Shown here piece after piece: positions 9,457-18,900 of a stretch of 27,589 nucleotides of DNA. The notes beneath the pieces are model-generated. The model searched no databases. It was not told where the DNA came from and saw only the letters and a program-made list of their open reading frames with translations. Source of the DNA: Rhizomucor pusillus (lineage: Eukaryota; Mucoromycota; Mucoromycetes; Mucorales; Lichtheimiaceae). How positions within the stretch are numbered: position 1 is the stretch's first letter; each line of letters starts with the position of its first letter. The position numbers and the translations under genes were made by a program. The stretch spans positions 1 through 27,589 of the forward strand of contig FWWN02000223.1 in the NCBI GenBank assembly GCA_900175165.2. The letters are read 5' to 3'.

Positions 9457-11046
9457 ATGACAGTTTCTGCTTCCAATATCAACCGTCGACTACAACAATC
9501 AGCAGCCACCTCGGCGGCATCCGCGGCTTACACCGCACCAGTCTATCCCGCACCAGCGGCACAACCAGCATCCGCTCTTGCGGTCACGTCTACGGATACA
9601 ACCAAGGCTACAAACACAAGCAGCCAACTTCAACCATTCTTGGCTAAACCAAAAGATTCATCAGCAGGTTCAGGTCACGAGGCCAGCACTGATTTGTTAC
9701 CAATAACAAGCCCACATTTGGCTATCGGTGCAAGTCCGACAACCACCTGGCAGCTCCTCGTTTGCACCTATTATTATCATCAACAAGCACTGTTCTCTCC
9801 ACTTAAAGACGATGTCTTCTTGGCACCTGCAATTGCCGACAACGAGTCGGTGACCACCAGCTCGAGTGAAACAGCCCACTCAGCATCTTTGGTTGGGAAC
9901 TGGGTCCCTACCCCTTGCTTATCCCCCGTAACGTCTCCGTCGGACTTTCTGTGCAACCACGAGCCTCTGTTTGACGGCATAGAAGAGGATCTGCAGCAGC
10001 AGCAGCATCAACAAAAGGAGGAGAAGGAGCAGCAACAGCAGCAGCAATCCGATCACCATCACGCAGATTATTTCTCTGACGATGAATCTCAAAGCACAAA
10101 GTCCAAGCCTGAATCGGTGCCAACCCTTGATTGGTGTGACGAAGTATCGTCACCTGCCATGTCGTTTTACGGCGACGACGAGCAAGCAATTCCAGAGCCT
10201 CAGGTGCCGCCGGAACAGTTCCTTTTCGATGACATTGAGATCAATAGCAGTGATGATGAGCAACAACAGCAGCAAGAGGATGATCCATTCCCTACCGTTT
10301 TGAGCCGAGGTATCAAGCGCAAACACAGCAAGTCTATGGATAATTCCGACGATCAGGCAGGCGACGATGAAGAGTCAGACGGCAACGAGCGAGTTCAGCT
10401 ACCAAGCAGTCTCGCGCAATTAGTTGAACATCGGCGACCAGCGCGAGCCAAGCCTGCACGGCGTCGCACCAAGAGACACGCAGGCCGCCGAGCTCGCCCT
10501 GCCAAGCCCATATACATTGATCCAACCGCAAACGAGGATGCTACTGAGGATGATGGAAAATACACCATATTCGAGCGCCTGACCCAAGCGGGCATCGACT
10601 GGTGCCGTTATTGCGGCACCACGGAAGGCGTTAACTGGCGCCCCGGTCCGTGGGGTAAGCGCACGCTTTGCAAGTAAGTAGCGGACAGTATTCATTGTCT
10701 CTTGATGTAATCAGACTAATCTCGTTTTAGCAAACATGGGTGCGATTATAAGGGCTACGGAATCGCAAGTCGACTGCCCCGTCTCGACTTGTCCGCCTTT
10801 TCAAACGAGAAACTGGAAGATCGCAAGCGACCGGTGGTCCAGCAGTTCTGCGTTATTTGCCGTGGATCCGAGTCGGTCAAGGATAATAGGCTTGTTCCCT
10901 GCGAAGGCGGATGCTCCAGAGCTTACCACCAGCTGTGCCGCGTGCCCCAAATTACTCAAAGTGCTTTCCAGGATCAACAATGGTGCTGCAGCACCGTCTG
11001 CCGTGAAAACAAGAGACGCAACAAAGTATTCCCTTACGACGCATAA
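9457..11046 (+). CDS. GATA-like zinc finger plus PHD finger nuclear protein
   Basis: Probable chromatin or transcription regulator. Exons are 9457-10673 and 10731-11046 (57-nt intron, phase 2); 510 aa. The first 380 residues are low complexity: Ala/Thr/Ser-rich, then Gln runs near 180-200, Asp/Glu-rich acidic stretches and a strongly basic patch RRPARAKPARRRTKRHAGRR that could act in nuclear import or DNA contact. A GATA-like finger follows: Cys383-x2-Cys386-x18-Cys405-x2-His408, with the family's W-R-x-G-P-x-G core (WRPGPWGKRTLCN). The usual fourth Cys is His here, with another Cys two residues on (410). A C4HC3 PHD finger occupies about 446-496: CVIC, PCEGGC, YHQLC and CCSTVC. The intron splits the GATA motif at its conserved Asn. 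DNA or histone targets cannot be told from sequence. Confidence 0.85.
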
Positions 11047-11522
11047 AAGCAATTATCAGCAAATCTTCTTTTTTTTTCTTCTGTACAAAAAGGAACGCAC
11101 ACACATTTTCACATACGCAAGAACACACACATTTATATATACACACAAAGGCATATACACACAGCACCAAACGCAAGTAGATATCCATGGCATTACCCTT
11201 TTTCTTTCTTCTCGTATATCTTTACTTCCATGCAAACATGCCCGTTTTCTTTGTCTATGTATACCTCTTTTCTTTTCTTTTCTTTTATTCAGCATTTGAA
11301 TATACAAGCATTTTTTAGCAGGAGATCAGAATTTGGGCATACCTGGAATGTGGGAATGGGATTAGCTTTGCAACTGGAAGAACAAAAGATATCTCAACGC
11401 GTTCTACATCGTTTCTTCTTCTTCCTCCTCTTTTTTTTTCCAAGTATCTGTTGTTATCTAATTTATTATGGCGAAGCTGCTGAGTGTGCTTATTGGTAAC
11501 ACGTTTGGCCATCGTTCTCCAA
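11047..11522. other. Intergenic, low-complexity 3' region
   Basis: Holds the 3' untranslated region of the GATA/PHD gene and the promoter of the next. It is rich in simple sequence: a T run at about 11069-11078, AC-rich stretches (11097-11165), TTTTC repeats (about 11268-11288) and a T/C tract near 11410-11442. No polyadenylation hexamer is obvious and no coding signal is seen. Confidence 0.45.
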
Positions 11523-12819
11523 ATGATAGATCAACTAACTTTGGCAATAGCATGTATCGCACTGTTATTATGCGTACATCGCGTACACGCCGCTGATGAT
11601 AGTAAGTCCAGTCAGGCGCACAAAAGTCTCTTTCCATTGAATTCATTGACCACCGTCCCTAAATCTTTCACTTTTGCTTGCGCTTTTCTTAAGATACAAT
11701 GTTGCTGCCTATCTGGAACCATCCCACAGAAGCTGCCAGCGGCACCAAGAATCCGGCACCGCAAGCAACCGCGTGTGCTCATCCAGGCCATATTGCAGTT
11801 ACTTATGTAAGCACAACATTCTTTGCTTCAACCGAGATGTCAAACAAATAGCTACTGACACGATGTGGTAGAACGAAGGCCCCAGTGATGTCACGGCAAA
11901 GGTGTTGAATGGTTTGAAGGCTGGCCAGGCCAAAGCTAGCTTCTTTGTAAATGCTACTTGGTAAGTGTTGCTTGCAAACATGGTCGCGCGGATAAGCAGT
12001 GGTAATTGCATGCATTAATGTAGGTTGTACACTCAGCAGTATGCCATGGTGCTTCAGCGCGCTTACAATGATGGCCACTTAATTGGCATGACGTACCGTG
12101 CTCCCGGTGATACTTCCGAGGGACTCACGGACGATCAGATCCGGGAGGATGTGACAAACAATGCCAAAGTCATTGAAACCTTGATCGGCGTAGCACCAAA
12201 ATATATCCGACTTCACTACTCGCAACCTGAAGACGTCCGTCTTGAAAACATTATTCGTGACATGGGTTACACGTTGGTCTACTACAATCTGGATACTCAG
12301 GACTACAATTTCAAGAACAATCCAAAGGGTATTGCAGAACTATACAAGACTCAGTTTGGCAAGCAACTGGATACGTATGACTCCAAGGGCTCCTTCATTT
12401 CCGTGCAGTATGACATTCCCGATACCGGGTCATGGCAAGCTATTTACGACACCATCAACTCTATCAACGATGCAGGATACAAGATGGTCCGCTTGGACGG
12501 CTGCTTGAACGATAAGCAACCTTACAAAGAATGTAAGTAAATCACATAAGTTGTGGCAAAGGAGCAGGTTTATTGACAGCATAATTCGATCGAAGCCGCC
12601 ACATCCAAAAAGTTTGTTGGAGATAAGCATTCCTACGGTACATCCGGTTACAAGGAGGGTCAAGTCTCTGTGCAGAAGCCTTCAAGCAGTGCAGATACTG
12701 AGGCCGACGCTGCAGAGACAGACAAACCTGCAAACTCCAGCGCTCACTTTGGTGCAGAATTTTGGATATTGTCCTATCTGTTCATGGCCATCATGGGCGT
12801 TGCTGCTGTTTGGGCATAA
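11523..12819 (+). CDS. Secreted polysaccharide-deacetylase-fold protein lacking metal ligands
   Basis: Member of the carbohydrate esterase 4 (chitin deacetylase) fold, probably inactive. Exons are 11523-11601, 11694-11806, 11872-11960, 12024-12532 and 12596-12819, phase-consistent; 337 aa. It starts with a signal peptide (hydrophobic core LTLAIACIALLLC, end near VHA). The family framework is clear: HIAVTY at strand one, ASFFVNATW, GHLIG, TDDQIREDVTNNAKVIETLI, APKYIRLHYS and YTLVYYNLDTQDYNF. Catalytic positions have changed: the canonical TFDDGP reads TYNEGP (63-68) and the His-x3-His metal pair reads Thr117 and Pro121. A Ser/Thr/Ala-rich linker leads to a hydrophobic C-terminus (FWILSYLFMAIMGVAAVWA) typical of a GPI-anchor signal. 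It is likely a wall or surface protein that binds chitin-like glycans or has structural use. The last intron's donor sets the KE-S junction. Confidence 0.82.
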
Positions 12820-12915
12820 TGCTTGATTTGTTGTTGTTCGGCGAATATTCTTTTCGGCGGGAAGATTGATCTGGTCAGTTTTCCCCAAAGTTCGTTGATT
12901 TTCCGCAAGTAACTT

Positions 12916-12921
12916 AATAAA
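12916..12921 (+). terminator. AATAAA polyadenylation signal
   Basis: AATAAA lies 97 bp after the stop codon of the deacetylase-fold gene and before the next gene, in the right place for its 3' end processing. Confidence 0.45.
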
Positions 12922-13035
12922 GTACGACCCGAGAACCACAAATAACAAAGGGCGAATAGCAAAGAGTTAAGCGGCGGTTCCCACCCATCTCCATTGACCT
13001 ATTTCTTTCTTTTTTCTTGCTCTGTAACATAACAA

Positions 13036-13947
13036 ATGGTGCAAATGCCTGTTGCAACAGATATCATCGACGCTCATGTCCATTTTTGGCATCCGGATAA
13101 GGTGTTTATTCCCTGGGTCAGCATCAACCCCGATTTCAACAAACATACAGACGCAGAACGCTACAGCAAAGAGATATCGCCACACAGAGTTGCAGGAGCC
13201 GTCTACGTCGAGACCGATGTAGAACCTACGCAAGGCCTCGTGGAAGCTGATTGGATCTGCAAATACGCCGAGTCGCTAAACAGCAATGCATTGTTTGGCG
13301 GCGTTGTAGCCATTGTAGCCTACGCACCCGTCAACCAGGGCGTACACGTCAGAAACTACCTCCGGCTACTCAGCCAGCTTGCTGGTGAACGACTGCGTGG
13401 CGTGCGGTACTTGATACAGGACCCGGCACTTGATCCGCAGCGCGTGCTGCAACCAGAGTTTGTGCAAGGCATCCAAGTGCTTGAAGAGTTTGGCCTCAGC
13501 TTCGATCTGAATATCAACTGCCGCGCAGACCCAGCACAGTTTCCACCGCTCGTAAAACTCGTCGCGCAGTGCCCAAACATTCAGCTCATATTAGATCACA
13601 TGGCAAAACCACCTTGTGATAGTCAGCCTGGGAGCGAAGCGTTTGAGTTTTGGAAGGAGAACATATTCGCCTTGGCGCAGTTTCCCAACGTCGCCTGCAA
13701 AGTCTCGGGCCTCGTGACTGAAACGAACACCCCCACGGTGCAACAATTGAAACCGTTCGTTCAAGTAGTCAGAGAAGCTTTTGGAGCAGATAGGCTCATG
13801 TTTGGAGGAGACTGGCCCGTATGCGAGGGCGCTACCCGATGGAGAGTATGGTTTGAGCTATTGACAGAGATCGTTCAAGATTGGTCCGACCAGGATAGGC
13901 ATGCTTTGTTCGTATCGAATGCCAAACGTATCTATCGAATAAAGTAA
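13036..13947 (+). CDS. Amidohydrolase (COG3618, lactonase / dicarboxylate hydrolase type)
   Basis: Single-exon gene of 303 aa, a TIM-barrel metal-dependent hydrolase of the amidohydrolase-2 family. Relatives include fuconolactonase, rhamnono-lactonase and 2-pyrone-4,6-dicarboxylate hydrolase. The N-terminal metal motif is DAHVHFW (His14, His16). Further landmarks are AGAVYVETDV, LRGVRYLIQDP, LILDHMAKPP (His188) and the C-terminal MFGGDWPVCE with Asp259. Length and motif order fit the family. The ATG at 13036 has a purine at -3; a second Met at codon 4 is possible. There is no signal peptide, so it is probably cytosolic. The true substrate cannot be told: a sugar lactone is the usual guess. 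AATAAA overlaps its last codons (13938-13943). Confidence 0.85.
   Translation: MVQMPVATDIIDAHVHFWHPDKVFIPWVSINPDFNKHTDAERYSKEISPHRVAGAVYVETDVEPTQGLVEADWICKYAESLNSNALFGGVVAIVAYAPVNQGVHVRNYLRLLSQLAGERLRGVRYLIQDPALDPQRVLQPEFVQGIQVLEEFGLSFDLNINCRADPAQFPPLVKLVAQCPNIQLILDHMAKPPCDSQPGSEAFEFWKENIFALAQFPNVACKVSGLVTETNTPTVQQLKPFVQVVREAFGADRLMFGGDWPVCEGATRWRVWFELLTEIVQDWSDQDRHALFVSNAKRIYRIK
13938..13943 (+). terminator. AATAAA overlapping the amidohydrolase stop
   Basis: AATAAA spans the penultimate codons just before the TAA at 13945. If used, the 3' untranslated region would be very short, which suits the 205-bp gap to the next start codon. Confidence 0.3.
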
Positions 13948-14152
13948 ACGATATATTCACGGTGTATGGGAATGTAAGTCATACGGACATATGCCCAAAA
14001 GCGGGACGGCGCGATGATAAACCCAGCGGAAACAACAAATATGACATTGTGGGAAAACATCCTCGCTGATAAGGTACAGGCGGACAATCTTGATCGATCG
14101 ATCGTTGCCTATTTGTTCCTTGTTCCTTTCCTTCCTCTTATCACCTCATATC

Positions 14153-15909
14153 ATGGGAGCTGAATCATCGAAACCTGTAAATTTGCAAGAGAAGAAGTCG
14201 CTTCAGCAACAGGACCAAGAGCAACAAGCACTTGAGAACCCTGTCTTGCGATTGTCCGAGACAATGGCGAACGTCTTGAAACTTGACGACGACGCGATCA
14301 AAAAACACTATGGTCCCTTAACGAGTGAAAGCTTGGCTAAATACGCGAAAGAGTTTGATGAGGATGACAAGAACTTGCTTGCCCTGAACGCTGTCATGGG
14401 CAACGATCCTACCCAGGTTATGGTCAACCGTCGTCATGCCCTCAAGGACGAGCACGTATTCAACGTCAAGCTCGAGTTGGAAGGCGCCGTTACGAACCAA
14501 AAATCTTCCGGTCGTTGCTGGATATTCGCTGGCACGAATGTCCTGCGTCGTGTAGTGATCGAAAAGTACAAGCTTTCCGACGATTTTGAATTGTCACAGA
14601 GCTATTTGTTCTTTTATGGTAAGATGCTCCACGTTTGGTTCATGCAATTCTTAAGCTGAGACGGCGAATTTGGTGCTACAGATAAGCTTGAAAAAGCCAA
14701 CTGGTTCCTTGAAAACATGATCGATCTCGCCGACAAGGATGTCAACGATCGTGTTGTGCAATATCTATTCACATCACCCGTTCAAGATGGCGGTCAGGTC
14801 AGTATAGCATGACAGTAGGAAAGAGGAAACCAAACCTTTGATCTAATGTATCGTCACAGTGGGACATGTTTTTAAACCTCGTGCAAAAGTATGGCGTTGT
14901 ACCCAAATCTGTGTATCCTGAGACCTACGCTTCATCCAACTCGCGTCGGCTCGGCTGGCTTCTCACAGTCAAGCTGCGAGAATATGCTGTCCAAATTCGA
15001 GACGCTATCCAGCAGGGCGCGTCTGTAAGCAGCGTTCGCCTATCAAAGGAGCGTATGCTGACAGAAATCTACCGTATCTTGGTTATTTGCCTTGGTCAAC
15101 CGCCTCACAAATTCGACTGGGAGACAACTGATAAACATGGCAAGTACGTTGGAGTCAAAAAGTTGACTCCTCTCAAGTTCTTCAAGGAGGTTGTAAAACA
15201 CCCGGTAAGAAAGGCATACATAATTTCGGACCAGCTTGCCGATTTGGTGATTCTAATGCATGTGTTTAAAACTCATAGATTGCAGAAACGATGTCCCTTC
15301 TCAACGATCCCCGCAACGAGTTTGAAAAACTGTACACTGTGGACCGCCTGGGTAACGTGGTTGGCGGTATTCCTATCCGCTATGTCAATACAGACATTAA
15401 TACCATAAAGAAACTCGCAATCAATGTGCTAAAATCAGGAAACCCTGTCTGGTTCGGTTGTGATGTTGGTAGGTATAACGGATGTATATTTGCATATCAA
15501 ATTACACGCATGATGCTCATGACATTTATCGAAATCAGGGCAATTCTCGAACAGTCCATTGGGAGTAATGGATACAAAAATTTACGACTATGAATTAGCA
15601 TTCAACGTCAATTTTGGACTGACAAAGGCTCAACGTGTCTTATATGGCGAAAGTATGATGACACATGCCATGGTTTTCACAGGCGTACACCTTGACGATA
15701 ACGGCAAACCGATCCGATGGCGCGTGGAGAACTCTTGGGGAGAAGGCACTGGCGACAAGGGCTACTGGGTCATGAGCGATGAATGGTTCTCTGAATTTGT
15801 ATATCAAGTCGTCCTTGAAAAGTCAACTGTTCCGCGTAAGCTGGTTGACCTCCTCGGCACTGAACCTATCGTCCTTCCTGCTTATGATCCCATGGGTGCT
15901 TTGGCTTGA
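14153..15909 (+). CDS. Bleomycin hydrolase (cysteine aminopeptidase, C1B)
   Basis: Papain-fold aminopeptidase, normally a hexamer with inward-facing active sites; it trims peptides and detoxifies homocysteine thiolactone in related organisms. Exons are 14153-14618, 14682-14797, 14860-15204, 15279-15468 and 15539-15909, phase-consistent; 495 aa. The catalytic Cys122 lies in NQKSSGRCWIFAGTN, His415 in MMTHAMVF and Asn437 in VENSWG. Other family blocks are ELSQSYLFFYDKLEKANWF, VQYLFTSPVQDGGQWDMFLN, NEFEKLYTVDRLGNVVGG and the end PAYDPMGALA. The start at 14153 is the first ATG in frame. It gives MGAESSK, which fits an N-myristoylation signal (Gly2, Ser6), followed by a Gln-rich stretch not needed for the fold. 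The gene converges on the TFIIIC gene. Confidence 0.93.
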
Positions 15910-15970
15910 AGCGCCATTTTTCATCGCAGGTCGAAGAGTTTTGAGTAATATGCTCTGCCTGGCCAGTAAC

Positions 15971-15976
15971 AATAAA
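15971..15976 (+). terminator. AATAAA for the bleomycin hydrolase gene
   Basis: AATAAA lies 61 bp past the bleomycin hydrolase stop and only 9 bp before the stop codon of the opposing TFIIIC gene. Cleavage downstream of it would place the end of this transcript inside the TFIIIC last exon. Confidence 0.45.
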
Positions 15977-15985
15977 TTTCGTCTG

Positions 15986-18900
15986 CTAAAGAAATCCAAT
16001 ATTCAATAGACTGTTGAATGCTTTTGATATATGGGAACTCGTACCTGTTGCAGTTTGATATGATGGTTTTTTGAACCAAGATATTTGACATGTCATCGCT
16101 TTTGGCTTCAATTTCTGACATTTGATCGCACCTATTTTCTCGGCTTGTTCCAATAAATCCTTTATCTCGCCTTTGGTCATCGTCCTTTCGTGGTTCACAC
16201 ATAGCTTGGCCTTTGAAAAACAAGAGATTTAGCTCCACATGAAAAGAAAAATAAAACAAAAACTCACCAGTGTTATACCAGGATACTCCACAATATCTGA
16301 CATTATCAGTTTGGCACATTTATGCAGAGTTTCAGTTATCGTGTTGCCGTGTACATCGCACCAGGTCCTCGGTTTGTAATACTCAATGTTGCCTTCAGAA
16401 GAAGGTTTCAGCGCGTTGACCAACCAACATCCAGCAAATTCGCTTGCAACGTATCGCTCCGTCGATAATCCGACCTTGAGCACCACCGAATGCCCCATTA
16501 AAGACTTTAATGTCTCTGCAACAAGTTGTTCGTTATGAATGCCTAAGTGCCCTGCCGCCTCCTTATAGTATGGCGTGGATTAGATGCATAATATTTAACA
16601 TAATGTCTCCAGTTTCCTCAGTACCTGGATCTCTTCGTAGTTCATCCCTTTTTCTTTGCATTTTCGTATCGTACGGTACAGGGTATGCTCAGTCTGGTTC
16701 GATAGCAACATTTCTGCTTCGTCTTCTGTCTTTAACTCGACATTCTTTCTGCTGGACACTAGTTGCGACGTTGATTCACGAATGGAGCAAATATCAGGTA
16801 TTTCCAATGCTTTAGCCTGTAACTGGAAGCCATGATCGATCCATTGGTTTTCGAGACTATCTGTTTCCATAGTCAGCAGCCATCCTCTTGTAGTTCTTTA
16901 TATACATCATCTCCAGATTACCATGCTCCAATTTTGGATACACGTTGGCTTGTCTGATTTTGCAATACTCTTCATGATTATCCATTTCGAGATGTATCTA
17001 ACGTATATTTAGTCAATACACCGCCATCAACTAATCACATTATGCATCATTTACCCTATTTTCCGATACCATAGATGTAAGCGCCAGCATATCACCATCT
17101 GCCACTGCATCCAGCGTTACAGAGGAGCAGAGATTTTTGGCGAAGTCGCTTGCTTTCTGTAACATCTTGAATGGTATTTTACCTTCATTCAAGTTCTTTT
17201 CGAATCTATTCCTTGATTGTCAATGCTTCATGTCCTATCCCACGCAGAACAATTTTCACACCGAACCTTTGAGCAATGTAGAACTTCCTTCCAGGAAGCC
17301 TTGAATCCAGCCGATGTTTAGATCTCATCAAGACGCCCGTTTTGCGCAAGTAGCTGATTGCACGGGTGACCAGCTCAATATTGAAAGGTCGGAGGAGGGA
17401 GTATCCAGCTTCTGAATCATACTCATTCTTGGGACTCAAAACTATCATCTTTTCCAGGCTTTAGATATTGTGGAATGTTTTAGACAAATGTTGGCATACC
17501 TTGATGATTGTTAATAGTAAGAGGAAATTTTCATCCATTGGCTCGTTCTTTAAACTGCTGACACTCATCGAGCGTACACCTGCTGAGGCTTCTTTCAGGT
17601 GGTTGGGTGCCCTTTTGTATTCATAATTAACCGCATTCAGACATGTAGGTAAACCGATGCAGCGAATAGATGGGCTAAATGAATGAAAATAGGCTTTGTT
17701 TAGAACGATAAAATCACCACGATCCAGATCAGAGTGAAATGACTCACCTAGGCTTATTACGCATAGTTTCCATGAAATACTCCAACTGCCCGAGAAAATC
17801 AAAGTTTTGGGTATCCCAGGGTCGCTCGTCGATGATTTCGCCAGTAGAAATACCCTGCTCGTAAATCCGCTCCCACTCTGCTTTCAATCCTTCCAGCTGC
17901 TGGTAAGTGGCAGGTCGTGTCTTTTGTAAACTGTATAAGCAATGTCTGCAAGCACGTCGGCTCCTCTCTGGGAAGAGAGCGTGTAGCAATCCCCAATTCA
18001 CGTTACGAGGATTGCCTCGAGAACGATGTCGTATAATTGTATACGCGTGTATTAGAATATCGACTTCAGTTTGGCGCCAATACGTTCCTGTGCTGCTCTT
18101 TGCTGTCCACATTGCTGTAGCATTCCGAGAACCCTCTGAGAATTTGCGTGTCGATATTTGACGATGATGTTCTCCATAGCTTTTATTGTCAAGCTCCGCG
18201 CCTCTCGCAGATCTTGATTTTCTGAGTCTGATAGTCTTGCCTTTCCTCTTCTCATAAGCTTCCAAAATGACCTCGTAGTACCGTCGTACGCGTTGTATGG
18301 AAATGCCGAGCTCACGAGCAAGGCTAGCAATAAGTCGGCAGTCGTCCAGCGGAACTTTGCCTTGTATCTTGTCGGCGTGGCTATCCAGGACCCTCCGCTG
18401 CTCTATCGACAGCAGAGATCCGCTATCCCAAGAACGCGGTAAGGTGATGGCATACAACACATCATTGACTCCGCATTCGGCAAGATCGGATTGCTTGCTG
18501 GGCATATACACGCAGACATATTGAAGCTCTTTCCAAAAAGATACAACATCTTGCTGTGTGCAGAGCCGAACCTCTTGGAGCAGCGGTCGGTCCTTACTGC
18601 TGTAGTCCTTCACTTTGCCGACATCCAAAAGCAAATATAAACCGCCGTTCTTGGGATCCGCATCGACAAGAGTAATAAGCTCCAGAGCTATTAGGACGTC
18701 AATCAAAGTACGAAGACTGTTGCGCAATCTATGGATTCTTTTCACCATTTTGGCTCGTACATCCGTCGGTATTTGTGAGAGCGTGATATCCAAGTCATTC
18801 TTTTGTAAAAACTCCTCGACAATGTCGCTGTGAAACGCGATACCAATAATACGGCAGTAGAGACCGAGAGGCATGTTTATCAAAACTTGAGACAAGTTGA

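Noticed and set aside
10736..11299. Plus-strand open frame of 187 codons overlapping the GATA/PHD second exon
   Set aside because: It is out of frame with the PHD finger, and its second half is translated low-complexity 3' sequence.
14090..14152. N-terminal extension of bleomycin hydrolase with a hydrophobic stretch
   Set aside because: It would need a TTG start; the first ATG in frame is 14153, and the upstream part is a pyrimidine-rich leader.
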